64,000 bases of DNA, taken from Cunninghamia lanceolata. Taxonomy: Eukaryota > Streptophyta > Pinopsida > Cupressales > Cupressaceae. Below, piece after piece: positions 45,480 to 58,744 of the stretch. The translations under genes and the position numbers were made by a program. The notes below the pieces were generated by a model that saw only the letters and a list, made by a program, of their open reading frames with translations, had not been told where the DNA came from and searched no databases. Position 1 is the first letter of the stretch. Every line of letters begins with the position of its first letter. The stretch is from contig BSBN01001484.1 in NCBI GenBank assembly GCA_027924645.1, forward strand, positions 496,001 through 560,000, given 5' to 3'.

Positions 45480-48400
45480 TTCAGTTGACAAATATTGATG
45501 CTCTCATTGGTACATAACATAATCACTAGGCCATTTATATTCTTAGATCTGGAGCAGATTGGCCTGGTGATCTTTCCATCTCTTATCCAGCAGCACTTTG
45601 ACATCAATGATGAACTTTGCATATGCAGCATCCAGAGCAATCACTCTATCCAGAATCACATTGAAACTAAGAATGTTGATGTCTTCATCTTTTTTCAAGA
45701 AGTCAATGACCTGAGAAACTATTTGACCAAACTCATTTTTTCATGCACCAAGACCCTTGATTTGTTTATCCTCTTTCAAGATTGAAGGAATGAACTGGTG
45801 CTTGAAAGTAGCAAAAGAATCAATCCTTTCCTGCATCTTCTAACTTTCGCTGTTCACATACTAAAATTTATCCAAAATCATCTTTACCATTTTCTCTATT
45901 GGCTTCAGAGCAGGAGGAGCACCTGAATCCCTTTGTAGAACTTTGCAGAGAGTGATTAGTGTATGGTGTGTTAGTTGTCATTTCTTCTATACTGGATCCA
46001 AAATAGAAAGATTGACCTTCAACTATTCAATGGCCTACAACAAAGAATTGTAACATTCATGCACATCTCCCAACTTATCAATAACCAATTTCACTCTATT
46101 TTCTAGAATTTTCTCAAACACCTCAAGAATTTTCAATCTGGCTTCATCTTTTTGTCATTTCATTTTGCTTCTTCAAATCTTCAATTTCCTTTTCAAATGC
46201 TAACTTCATAGCATTCATCTAATCAACAGATACTATGTTATTACTGGTATCTTGTGGCACAGGGGCTTGATATGGCACAATTGCTTAACCCTGAGAAGAA
46301 CTAATGCCTTTCATTTGTTGCTTCAACTTTAAATTTTCCAAATAGAGTATGTTGACCTCATTCATTTCTATCTAAAGTTTTTCATAATCAAGAAACTTTT
46401 GCTCCATGTTTTTGATTGCAGCATGTGTGAACATGGTTGAATGCATAGTGAGAGCGGCTGCTTCTAGGGCTGAGGTATCTTTTAGTGTTTTGACCATGGT
46501 TGTTCCCCTCAGCTCCTGGACCACATCAAGCAATCTTGGCTTGTTGGTGTTCTTTTGTGTGGCCTATATTACTAGGGTCTCTATTTTTGGGTCGAACCCA
46601 ACACCACTAACACCATTCTCATAATCAAACTCAGAGACCATCATGGGGTCATCCTGGTTTCTCACTTGGTCCAACAAAAACATTTTCTTTAGTTCTAGGC
46701 CAAGGATGATCAACATATTTCTTTTCAAGACCAATTGTCTAGCCTCATCAGGGCTAACATTTATTTCATCAATTTTAGAATCTTTGAAAGTTTCGGTTAC
46801 AATTTGGTCATGTTGTGACTCGTCTGTACCCATTTTATTTATCTCAACCTTTTCTTCAAATTCTTTCATTTTCATTTTGAGCCAAAAATCCTTGAATTAT
46901 GGGGTGTTGATGAGGTCATCATCTTCCATGAATCTCATTGAAGCCACAACCCTTTCATCTTCTTACAATTCAGGCTCACCCTGTGCCTGTTCATCCATTC
47001 TCACCTCTAGTTTGTGTGCCTCTGTTTCTTGACCAACAAGGGGTTGATCAACTTCCTCATCTTCTCCCATATGCCTCAAAATATTGGCCACTTCCTCAGT
47101 GTCACCAACTCCTTCAGACATTTCATATGGCATCAGTGGGGAAACATCATCAATTTTGTCTCTTTGACATTGGTTGATCAGGAGACGGGGGGTCTTGCAC
47201 TGACATTGCATCAGGAGAAGGTTCTTGAATCACAACTCTGGTTGACCTTTTCATAGGGACCTTGGTAGCCTTTGTAGGCTCCTTCTCAGACTTGTCATAA
47301 ATTCTCTGAAAGTTATCAATGATCATGTTTATCTTTTCAAGGGTTCATTCTCCTCAACAAAAATCCAAGAAAAATAGGGTTCTTCCTTTTATCAGCCTTA
47401 ATTCTCTTCACAATTTCCCATTTCCTTTTTCTATTGTACACATCTTTAAAAGTAACACAATTTCTGATCACATCCTCATCAAAATTAATTTGATGAGATA
47501 TCCCAACCCTGGTGAGAATGACTTGTCTGACAAAGTTCATGTGTCCTTCTGGGTTACAAACTCTTTCTATTCCTAATTTCAAAGAATATTTTGCCTTCAA
47601 GTAGGCTTGTAGTTCCTCCAAGGTATCTAAGCCAACTAACAACTCACTAAACATAGTGGAATCAGGAAGCAATGTGCCCTTCTTTTGTTTTTTCATTACA
47701 TCTTTCTCTATCCAAAGCATTTGCCACATGAACTCAAGAAATGCAAGTCTGTTTGGCACAAATTTTGGCAACACATGGGGTGGCTAAGTACACCCATAGA
47801 CTCTTATTATAGTATGATCAGGGAGAAAAAACCAATCAACAAAATTATGAGTATGGCCTTGTTCTAGCTTAGTAGCTAGAGGCCTCAATATTTCTCTGAT
47901 CTCTTTGGTCAATCTAGGAGAAAGGCTACCAAGTGAATTCATTATCCTGATTGTGAAATTATCATGGAACACTACATAACTATAGTTCTTGCAATGACTG
48001 TCCCATTTGCATTAACACCAGCTTTGTGTAGGCAGTCTTTGTCTCTTTTGATCCACCATGCTCAAATCCATTTTGTTGGGCCACCTTTCCCTGTTCTGAT
48101 ATAATATTAAATGGCACAACAAAGAATAATATTTGAAATCCATGGGTGTCTTGTTTTCCCTTATCTGTAATAATCCATCATGCAATTTCTTCTTAATGAA
48201 TGATGCAAAATCATACTCAACATTGACTTATGGATTTTGTATTCTCATAGCCATCATCATCATGCCAATTGGCATTCTATCTTGAGCATCAATACCTAGC
48301 ACTTGGCACAAAGCAAAGTAGGTCCTTTTGAAATATGCAGCAAAATCATCAACTGAGAAAGGCTCTACAACAGTGGTTGGAGTTGAAATCCTTCTATTAT

Positions 48401-48917
48401 TGACCCCTTTTCTCATATACATAGGCAACTCATCACTCATGTGTGTGTTCCTCAGACTAGTATATTCCTGTTCACTTTTCTGCAAATCAACCTTTGTGAG
48501 GGCTTGCTTACTGAGCATGAAGAAATCAATGATTGCATTTTTGCCCACAACCACCAAGGGTGACCCATTTGGCAATCTGACTATTTTGGTAGCTACATGA
48601 TAGTGTTGTGACAGCACTCTGATCAAATCAACATCAATGAACACATTTGGTACCACAAGTTTAGCCAAATTTAGAATCCATGGGTTGGAAACCAGACCCT
48701 GTCCATATTTCTTCTTAGAGAAGTACCAAAAGAGGTTCCAACCTAAAATAAGGACTCTAGCATCTCGACACCACTTTGCCACATCTTTGAATAGATTTTT
48801 ATACCCTTTGTCAATAGAGTTAGGCAGAATATCCAATAGAGATTGTTGAAGGGGTCATTTCTTGGGAATAGATGGTTCAACTTTCTTACTTGTAGACTCA
48901 GATTTCTTAGGTGCCAT
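45480..48917 (-). pseudogene. Divergent ORF-X copy on the minus strand
   Basis: ATG at 48917-48915 starts MAPKKSESTSKKVEPSIPKK; a TGA at 48857-48855 follows, then the frame continues (LLDILPNSIDKGYKN). Open stretches are 48836-48228, 47972-47784, 47774-47337, 47211-46963 and 46875-46564. The alignment with the ORF-X at 38707 is distant but collinear: MRIQNP..VEYDFASFIKKKLHDGLLQIRENKTPMDFKYYSLLCHLI here against QMLKENSDYDLCELLQNEL..IKKDKKNTFKYGSLIICLF there. Then comes an acidic middle and a helical C-terminal part (ILDRVIALDAAYAKFIIDVK near 45620). Overall length is also similar, about 3.4 kb. Function unknown. Frameshifts and stops show it is decayed. Confidence 0.6.
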
Positions 48918-50124
48918 TGTGTGTGAATCTACTGAGCTAGGGTTTTGTCTATTTTCTTGATTTACTGAACAACTTAGAAACTGATTTACACACACATTAT
49001 AGCACTTGAAATAGAGATAAGCATAGAATGAACACACCTAGTTGTGAGGAACTGAAGCTTCAATCCAGAACTTGAATCTCCTACTTATGCATCCTTTTGA
49101 ATTCATCTGAGTGAATGAAACGAACTAAAAATCAAGATTTATTTCGAGATGGTGCCAGTCACCTCACCATTACTCTATTCATGTTGGAAGATTGGCAAAT
49201 CTACGTGCTTACATTGCTTCGAACACAGACCATTGATCTACACAGATCAAAGGAACAGAGAATTTTACCAAATTGGCAGTCATTTCATTAGTTACCACAC
49301 TCCTGCCATCATAAATGGTGATATTTGCAGGATGGCAGGGTACTTATCTCCACATTCAATGCTTCACCGCAATACCGTAACCTCTGTTGAACCCTGTTGT
49401 AGGACCGCGGTGACACCTGATGATCACTTCTTGTCATTCACCATTTACTGCTACCCTGCAAGCCTAGTGAAGTCACTCTTGTGGGGTGGCAAGATATGCC
49501 TTGTCTCCTCTGGCGGTTACCACATTACCACATCCCTTTAGACTTGACCACCGTGGGATCGCGGTGGCCACTAATGCTTTTGCTTTATATCTCCAGCAAA
49601 CCCACAAGATTTTGATATTATGGTGGAGAGGGTGCGGTGGCCAGTTTAATGTTACATTAGTTGTCCCCACTAGCCCACAACAAAATCATTGACTACCAAA
49701 TTTACCTCACAGTATCACAGTAACAATTTGTTAACAAGAATATTCATACCGCAATCCCGCACCTGCTCCATCTTGTCCATCGTGGGGCTGCGGTGAACAT
49801 TAAGTTCACATTTTATGTCTCCCGCCAACCTGTCGGCCTGGTCCCTAGCTCCCTACGGTAGTTGTTTAAACTTGTCATTGACTCCCACATCCCTCACAAG
49901 CAAAGTTAGGGCTTACTTAGCTTTGTGGGAGTGCGATGAAGGGTGTATCACATGATCTACAAGGAAATTTCACATACTCATTGGGAAATGGATTAAATGC
50001 AAGGATGAAAAAGGATATAAAGATGGATTATGTAAAGGGTAAGCATGTTCTAATAGATTGTGGGACTTAGGGTTTGGGAAAAAACTTGAATATGGCTTAG
50101 GCAAAATTTACCAATCCTAATAGG
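48918..50124 (-). other. Leader-like right flank of the minus-strand ORF-X
   Basis: The first 150 bp upstream of the ATG look like a plant 5' leader, with AAACCCTAG close to the start. Farther out, 49400-49940 holds five scattered copies of a GC-rich word of the type CCGTGGGATCGCGGTGG in otherwise AT-rich DNA. Small open frames here overlap on both strands and show no domain. Confidence 0.4.
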
Positions 50125-50915
50125 GAGAGTTCCCAACTTATAACCCAGAAGATGGCAAATTATTTGCTAAGTTGTGGCATCTATGAAGAAGAAAAAAATC
50201 TATGATTTTTGAGGGTTAACTTGTTGTCTTGAGACTTCACAATAAGAGTCAAGGACGGATTTGATAACTTTGGCTTCTACCAAAGAAGCTCTTCCAAAAA
50301 TAAGTGTGTCATCTACAAAAAGGGAGTGAGAAGCTGGACAATAGAAATGAGGACTTCTCAAACCAACCCAAGTATTATTTCTCATTTTTGAATGGATACT
50401 TCTACTCAAATCCTTTGCCATAATAATAAATAGAAAGGGGGAGATAGGGTCACCTTGACGAATACCCTGTAAAGTTTTGAAGAACCCACAAGTTTTACCA
50501 TTGAGAATAATTGAAAAGCTTGGTCTAGAAATGCAAGCATGAATCCATTTACAAAAAGCCTCAGAAAAACCAAATCTTTTGAGGACTTTCAGGAGGAAAG
50601 ACCAATTAACCCTATCATAATCTTTTAACATATCCAATTTCATCGTCATAGATTTAATTTTTTGATCATAAATGGAATGAATAATCTCATGAGCAAACAT
50701 AGACCCCTTCGAAGTTTCTTTTCCTAGCACAAAAAACCCTTGTTCCTTAGACATTATATTAGGAATGATAGAAACCAGTCTCAAAGTGATATCTTTTGTA
50801 ATAATTTTGTATAAAGTATTACACAAAGCTATAGGTCTGAAATCAAGGAAAGAGAAGGGATTCCTTTTTTGGGGAATTAGAGCTAATGTTACTAGTGTTT
50901 CTTTTAAACCTCCTA
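50125..50915 (-). pseudogene. LINE ORF2, piece 1: reverse transcriptase
   Basis: Minus-strand reading with the LINE RT blocks in order: LALIPQKRNPFSFLDFRPIA (about 50885), LYKIITKDITLRL, KLDMLKDYDRVNWSFLLKVL (palm Asp), GFFKTLQGIRQGDPISPFLF, and the catalytic FVDDTLIFG near 50285 (most plant L1 copies have FADD). It ends RQQVNPQKS near 50205, then continues broken to GYKLGTLPI near 50130. RT copies LINE RNA at the target site. The upstream endonuclease region is absent, consistent with 5' truncation, a usual outcome of LINE insertion. Confidence 0.87.
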
Positions 50916-53900
50916 TGGTTGTTACCTATGCCTCATGGTATGACAACCTCTACAATGTTAATTATGATATTCATATGATGGTGAATATTGGAGCTATGGT
51001 TTGGATAACCTAATAACATTTGTGATAGTCCTTTTGGGTTGTAACAGTACTTAGGATGATTGTCCATCAACTATAACAAGGCATATAATGATGGTCCTTG
51101 ATATCACCCCCCTATAATGATAGTAATCCACCATATACCAACAATTATATAAGTTATAACAATCCTAATGGTTGAAAGATGATCTTTGATACCCCTATTA
51201 ATAGTCAAGGCAAAATTTGAAGGTGGTTTCTATAATAGCATTTTTTAATAATAAATGACTACCTAACTTGTAATGATAGCAGTGCCTTTGCTTATTTTTG
51301 TCAGTCACAATCCTATATCATATGGTGGTTGCTTTTTATTCCCATAATAGTCCATTGACTTGCTAATAAAGCTTCTAAATCACTATTAGTACAACATTAG
51401 GTAGTATTTAGATGATAATAGTGATATGACAACCTTTGAATCCTCATGATCCCACTACAATTGTAGATCAACACTATGATGGACCCCTGACTTATCATTT
51501 TGGCACTAGTTAGTTTAGTTGGGGCCATGACCTTCCATCTAACATTTGAGAGTTGGATTTGGGATTAAGGACAACCTTAAGGTATGTGACAAGAGATTGA
51601 CAACATTTTAGCTAAGTCATGACAATCTTTGTTTATATTATGTGACTTCACCATTATCTCGAAGCCTAGTTGAAGAGGCCATGAACTATCTCCTTCACTC
51701 TCTAATAACCTTCCACTTCCTCACATGTACCTGTGATAGTCCCATTGATACCTCTAGTTATTCCTTAGATCTTGTCAATCCTTAAGGCATGATGACAACA
51801 TCCCTAAATACCCCAACTACATCTCAATCATATCAAAATTTCATTGTAATTTCACTTTCCTACCATGACTACATACTCCTCCATCCTTTGTGGCATAGAT
51901 CATAGGCTTGTTACATAAATGTCAAGGGCTCATAATTTCATCACTTAGGAAAGCATGTTACCATGATTTGATCGATTGCCCATTGGGCAATAAAATCTTG
52001 GTAGTCAAAGGATCGTTATCACTCTTCCACCATGCCCTTTATCTTCTTAATTGTTACAAACCCTACAAGCAAAAGAAAGGACCATTCAGTATTTCAATTT
52101 ATCTATACATAAATTATAACATCAAACCCTCAACTAAAACTCCAGAACATAAACCCTAGGTGACAAAACTCTCACATTTGAGGGAAAAAAAGTAGAATAA
52201 ATATTGGATTTCATGGTAACTCAAAACTTCCCTCTCTCAAACTAATAACTTAATGAATATATGGTTTTAAAGAATAGAAACTAGTCATGGATTAGATGAA
52301 AAGATCAAGGAGATGTGTGTTATAGAGTATAAAACCCAAAAATCAAAGGTCTTTTTGGGCCTTTTCCCAACAATATGAGTAAAAATCAAACTTTAAACAT
52401 GTAGCACAGGTACCATATGACTCATTCCCATACTTAACACATGTGGGACCACTAAGAATGGAGGTAGGTTCTTAATATGAGAAATGACAATTGTACATAA
52501 TATTTAAGTTCACTTCAACAGCTGGCTGGGCTTATGATAACTAATGGAGGGTTTTCTTTTGAAAGGAAACCATTAATTTTTAAGTGAAAGGTAATGGTGA
52601 AATATAACATAAAGTCCATATTATTAAAGAAGATCCAATGGCTAGGATGAACCTAACAAATATCTAACAATGTGATTTCAAAATTAACTTCCAAATTTTC
52701 CTTCCCTCCATCAAGAATTTAAAATTTTGGTGCCAAAGACTCTTTGAGACTATTTTAAGGGTTCTGTGATAGTTTTGAGGGTTTTATGGCCACTTGGAGA
52801 GATATAGATAACCTTAAAGGGGCCCATACAAGAAAAAGGAGAGTCAAATATGAAGACAAATGCCATGAATAGGGTTTCAAATTAGATTATTATCTTTGAA
52901 TGGTTCTAATTAACCCTCATATAATTACTATTGATTTATGTTTAAGAGTTTCATGACAAATATAAAGTTTTAGAACTTATCAAACCACACCAATGGGGTC
53001 TTAAAGACTTCACATGTGACTTGCCCCTCTCAATCCAATGACTATACGACCAAGGTCTAACACACTAACATCACAGGACTAAGGACCATTAATGTCCCTC
53101 AAAGGGAATCAAATCTCCCTCAACACCATGATTATACCAACATCTAGCATAAAATGCACTTACCCCTTTTATAATCACTCATGCCCCTTGGGATCAAAGT
53201 GTGTACAAAGGAAAGCATGGCTACCATTGAACCAAGATTACTCCAAATTGCTTAGTCAATCAAGATTTAAAATCCTCAAGATACCCAAAAAGAGACCCCT
53301 AAGTCAAAACATCAATGGAGCAAAACTAGGAAGTTAGAGAGTAAAAGGAAGACCAAGTGAACTTGGTGATAGGCCCAACTCCTTAATCCAATCCAAATCA
53401 TTCAAAGACCTAGAAAGACTAAAACTATGGCAAACTGAAAGAACATCTAGTTGAAAACCTCCAAAAGCAAAAAAGGGGCCTCCATTTTGACTGAGTGACA
53501 TGGGGCATGTGTATAAGGCACAAAAGATAGTAATGCAAGCCTCATTACAAACTTTTATTTGGTCTTAAGTGTTAGATGGGTGAATAACTAGAAAAATGTG
53601 CAAGATGTGTTAATGGGGCAAACCTCCCGAAATCTGATGACATGAACAAGCCACAATAGCAAAAGTATAACTGAAGATTGAAAAAATGCAATATGACTAT
53701 TATTCCAATATGGATACAAATTAATTTACAAGAATGATCAAGAGTGAGCTACAAGTGATCATGTATAATATGCTCCACCAAGATATGTAAATGTATAACC
53801 AATGTGGGATAATATAACATGTAGTCACATGTGTAGTATACCTCCACCAAATTAGGAAAATAAAAGTTACATTATGCAAGTATAACCTACCCATGTAGAT

Positions 53901-54566
53901 ACCCACTTAACAAACCTTATCCTAGGTGTACACATGTAATAAAGTAATAAATCAAATGCAAGAAAAAATATATGCACCAACACCTCCATAAGCATAGCTT
54001 AGGTGAGGATAAATGCATTGGTCCCAACAAATGTGTACTCATATTAAGTACCCATGTACAAAATGATGCCTCTCTTAGAGGACTAAGAAGAATAAAACCC
54101 CATACAAGGAAAAACTCCCCTCTAGAAAATAGGACTATGTAACCCCCTCAAAGTGTAGTATCTTGCATTGATGTTAGATGCTCAACACTAAATGTTGAAG
54201 ATGGTCTAGGTTAATTGAAAAACATCTCTCCGTAGGAAGAAAAAAACTCGTGTGAATACAAAATATCTGCACAATCTTGAAAGGAATATGAGGGAAGATC
54301 TAATAGTCCCCATGTCAATGTAGAATGGTACCAAGATTTGATTAGGAACTATAGAAAATGACAACTCAAAATCATATGAAGTAGGAGACAAGACAAGTGT
54401 CAAAGAAGATGAGGATGTAACTACAGAAGCATTATCATCAAAGAAGATTAAGTCCTCATATGTGTCCTCAAGATCCCAAAGGTAGGACTCTACAAACATA
54501 TGTGAGATGTTTGGTAGGAATGTGTCCCAATGAAGTGAATCTAGGAGACATATGATCCTTAAATAT
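50916..54566. other. Intergenic, no recognised feature
   Basis: About 3.65 kb with no supported ORF, LTR, inverted repeat or RNA gene. The first 1.5 kb is rich in TATGATGG, GACAATCC and GATAGTCC words, resembling 19014-19764 in composition. The rest has short chance frames only. Confidence 0.45.
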
Positions 54567-57337
54567 TATAGGAGTACAATCAACACTGAGAGGGGGGGTG
54601 AATCAGTGTTGTATGAATTTTAGCCTTTTGTAAACTTTATCTTACAAGACAAAAGAGGAAGACATTGTTAAACACATATACATAAGACTACTGATAAAAG
54701 AGGATATAAACAACACCTCATGAGTAAATCATACACACACACATAGATAAGATCAATATGAATCATGACACAAGATTTGCACGAGTGGAAAACCCTCTAG
54801 GGGTAGAAAAACCACTCCAAAATTGCCTCACTGGCTTAAGAAAATACCTCACTGGTTACAATGTTTAGAAGCACCAACTTGAAGGAGCACCAACCCCTAA
54901 TTCATACTCAAATTAAAATCAAGAATTTAGAGGGTTTCTCTATTTCAATACAAATCACTTCTTCTTTTACATATGTCTGTCATATCATCAACTCAAATCA
55001 ATCTGCATACTAGTCTCAATATCTTTGTTTAATCAATTTATAATTCATTCACCTGATTATCTGTGCATACCAATTCACCTGATGCAATCAATTGCATATT
55101 GTCTTTCTGATGATCTTATCAATCTCTATATCTGATTCAGTTTATCTCTACACAATTAATTTCATATTATCTTCATGCTTGATTTGATCCAATCTGTGTC
55201 ATTCAAGTTGTCTTCAATTTTTCATATCAATTCACATCCATTTCAACTGTAGTATCAAATTAATTCATCATTGATCTGCACACACACCCTCATTTACATC
55301 ATCTGTATATATATATGGATTTCAAACAAAAAGACCTTTCAAATTCAACTTTTTCCTGCAAAAAAAATATTTTCATATTCCTTTGTGCATTTTCAATTCT
55401 TCAATAACCCCTTCAAATTCAATCTGCAAAAATAACTCTTCACCAAATTGTCAATCTACAAAGAATAAATCAAACTTCTCTACAATAAAAAATTTGCACA
55501 TAAAGAGAATAAAATCTCTTTCAAACATTATCTCTATCTACAAAAACAATTTCATCTTCATATGCAAAAATAAAATCAATCTCCTGCAATAAAACTTTTC
55601 ACCTTCTCTTTAATAAATTTCTCACAAAAATATCTTCAGATCCTCTTCTCAAAAGTTCTCTGCATAAAAAAACTTTTCAACTTCTTCTATGAAATCTTAA
55701 TCTACCTCTAAAAGAAAATAGAAAACTCCCTCATTAAAACATCATCTTCAAACAAGAATTCTCTCTATGAATTTATGAATGATACCCATCAATCTTCTGC
55801 AAAAGGATAACATTTTATATTTTCATTTTCATTCTTCAAAAAACATTAATTCCAATTTTCCCTCTTCATCTTCCCCTACATACAAATTCCTTAAGAAAAA
55901 TCCTTCTCAAAAAAATGCTTTTAAAGAAACTTTCTTATTTTTTATAAAAAGAAATAAAAAACTCCTTCAGTATAGCTTTTAACACTTCGGAAGAAATCTT
56001 AAAAATAGAAGGAGATCTCTCAAAAATAGTCACAAAAAAATCTGCCACCAAACATACTAAAATTAACCTTTTCTCAAACACCTTAACTGCAGATGATGGC
56101 CATTCGAGTGTCAAAGTTAACAGGTAGAGAGGAGGTCTTAATTTGAGAACCGACCATGGATCTTTTAATTCGCGCTTAGACCATTTTTAAACATAGTCAT
56201 TGATGTAAAGTTGGCACTCAACACATTTAAAAGCAAACCTAATATAGCGGTGGGTGCCCTTTAGAAGCCCAGTCAACTTAATGACCCCAAAGCCCTTTGG
56301 AAGGTCATCACTTAAGTGATGACCTATAATAATAGGTCACTTTTAATTTATAAGAAAAGTGCATATCTTTTGAATACATGACTTTCTTATGATTTTTAAG
56401 ATCCTAAAAACATACCATATTTTTGACAAAATCCTAATACGAATTTTGCTGAGGAGAAACATATCACTGATCTAATCTAGTTTTCACTTGATCATGACTA
56501 TACCAAATTAGTCCATTATGAAGCTAAAACTCCATCAAACTTAACCAAATATAACCTTTGATACCTTCTTGTGTCCAACATCATAACCTTTATAGCAGAC
56601 TCATATCACTGTATGAACTCCTGTAAAAAGAGCATCACAAAGAAGATATAGTAGCATCAAACACTTTAAGCACCAAACATCTCTACCTTGAAGATAAAAA
56701 TGAAAAACTGACTATATCATTGATATCTTTGAGAACATCTGATCACTTCATTTGACAACTCTTTGAAAGCATCTGAAGCGTAGCTATACAATCCTTGAAT
56801 TCATTAAAGTGAAGATCTGAGTATTATGAAGATCAACTTCTCAATCCTGGTCATGATTTGAAATGAGTGAAGAGAGCACAACCTACACTTTGCATCTTGT
56901 TCATGCAACATGGAGACATTGAACAAAAACATGGACCTCAACCATCAACAAGCATCATGTAAACATAACATAACAACACAACTATCAATATGCCTGAGAG
57001 ACCATATCATCATCATGATGAAAACCATTGATCAAGACATGATGCCCTTTTTTATTATCCTAAATAAAGCAATATCCCACTGTCTTGAGCACAACCTATG
57101 ACTTTTAAATTCATATCATGTGACATCACATTTCCAAATTTATGATCAATGATGTCCATCCTGAAACAAGAAGAAACTCTTTCCATCAATACTACATTAC
57201 ACCAAACCAACTCCACATCTCTGTGAACTGACCAAGCAATGAACAACTATCTCCTCCTGATGTCATGTAACAACTATGACAACTTTACATCATCAACTGA
57301 ACACACTTTTGTCATCAATGACAACCTATCACCATCA
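54567..57337 (-). repeat. 3' LTR of the gag-only element (left copy, 2771 bp)
   Basis: On the minus strand it starts TGATGGTGATAGG right after the tract AAAGGGGGAGAT and ends near TACTCCTATA (canonical CA mutated). It contains the C-loop stem CAACACTGA/TCAGTGTTG (54581-54589 with 54603-54611), TCACT-loop hairpins (AGTGA on the minus strand) at 54825-54835 and 54846-54856, and GAGTGG/CCACTC at 54783-54817. A long, CT/A-rich segment at 55330-56060 has no gene. Confidence 0.9.
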
Positions 57338-58744
57338 ATCTCCCCCTTTGTCATTGATGGCAAAACTTTATGATGCAATTTATCTTTCTCCCCCTTTTTG
57401 ACATCTGATGACAAAGATACAAATCTATTTGCTCCCCCTATGTTGAAGTACACAAACAAATCACTACTCATAAATATCACTGGAAATCATTGACAAAAAT
57501 AACCAATACTGACCACTGTCCTGACAAAATGAAACATGTATGTCAACCTCAACATAATATCACTCCTTGACACAATACCAACTAGTATTATCATTATCAG
57601 TTGATTCAAGACCTTTACTTGCCTCTGATTAACTGATGAACAAGGCACCACCATCAATTTTACAAGCATCTCTAGATGTCATAGCTTGAAGCACATACCT
57701 GATACTAGAATCACACAATTTGCAAATACATCCCTGAAACATATTAATGGTGAGAACCATCAAAGAAATATGTCAAATTATCACATCAAGAACACTTCCA
57801 AATGAACATAACTTGACATTCAGTCGACAATCTTCTTTTGGTACCATCTCCAATCCACATTCTAAAGCATAGATCATTATTGAGATCCTCTGACATCATC
57901 TTTTGACAAGATGAAGAAAGACATATATGAACTTGACTCATGATGTTATGATGACCTTTTTTGAGAAGAACAATCAATCTACAACAACCTGCAACCACTT
58001 TTTGACATTAAAGATAATGAAGATCATCTAAAAAAATGAAGGCTATCTTGATGAATATCATCCTCCTGTTCCTGTACATGACACCTTTTACAACACCATG
58101 TCAAATCTGAAATATTCAAAACTATATCTAACACTTATTGTAATCAACAAGAACTAATGTCTCTTGACTTTATCATTTAAATCAGCCAATCAAGATCTTG
58201 CAACAAAATTTTGCAAAACCAAATGCAGAGACAAATATTTGACTTCTTCCAGTTTCAAGCTTCTCAGGCAACATATGCAAACATTTGATAAGAGCACCTT
58301 GAGAACACCTTAACTGATTTTGAACTCCACAATCTCACTAACAAGAACACTCAACTTTTGTAAGTATCAACATGATATGAAGAGAATATAGGATCATTTA
58401 TCATTATCAAACTCTTTGTACATTGAACCCCTAAATATCCTTTTAACATCTTGTATGCATACTGAACCAATGATCACCTGTATCATTGTCACACACTGAA
58501 AATCAACATTGTTAGCAATATCATCATCAACTTCAAGAAACTTTATTTCATAAGATTGACAAGATCACCATATCAAATGATATCCTTCTGAAACTTATTG
58601 GGGATAATTGATATATCAAGAACAACTCCCCCTAACTTCATGCCATATGTTATGCCACTAATGATGTAACTGTGCAAGATGCACAAGTTTAGAATCTAAC
58701 TTCTCTTGACCTTGTTTTAATCTCCACATTTTCACTTCTTTCTT
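57338..58744 (-). other. Non-coding interior with purine tracts, gag-only element
   Basis: Where pol should be there is only AT-rich sequence without a domain. Minus-strand purine tracts appear on the plus strand as CTCCCCCTTTG at 57340-57350, CTCCCCCTTTTTG at 57388-57400, GCTCCCCCT at 57431-57439 and CTCCCCCTA at 58626-58634. Confidence 0.75.

Larger units (their letters stand above)
44391..50124 (-). mobile_element. Insertion in the LINE carrying a divergent ORF-X, class uncertain
   Basis: The LINE reading stops near 50125 and resumes near 44390, so about 5.7 kb has been inserted. The two junctions carry AGGGAGAGTT (about 50125-50134) and AGGGAGTGTT (about 44357-44366), a 10-bp near-repeat. 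No LTR pair, polypurine array or primer-binding site was found, and I see no clear terminal inverted repeats. A Mutator-like transposon with a captured gene, or an LTR element that has lost its ends, are both possible. Exact borders are uncertain by tens of bases. Confidence 0.4.

Noticed and set aside
45495..45785. Plus-strand open frame of 96 codons
   Set aside because: It is the shadow of the minus-strand ORF-X, whose reading gives the more protein-like sequence (ILDRVIALDAAYAKFIIDVK).
49149..49692. Overlapping open frames on both strands
   Set aside because: GC-rich words lengthen frames on both strands; no domain and no codon-usage signal.
44391..50124. Treating this insertion as an LTR retrotransposon like its neighbours
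   Set aside because: I compared the two ends and found no direct LTR pair, no C-loop signature and no purine-tract array, so the class is left open.
50916..52500. A repeat family shared with 19014-19764
   Set aside because: Both are rich in TATGATGG/GACAATCC words, but I could not align them base by base; only compositional similarity is noted.
53721..54499. Minus-strand frames with hydrophobic stretches
   Set aside because: Short, without a domain, and hydrophobicity is expected from the T-rich minus strand.
55330..56060. Lys/Asn/Ser-rich open frames in the gag-only element's LTR
   Set aside because: They come from AT- and CT-rich LTR DNA, lie antisense to the element and are not conserved as frames in the second LTR.
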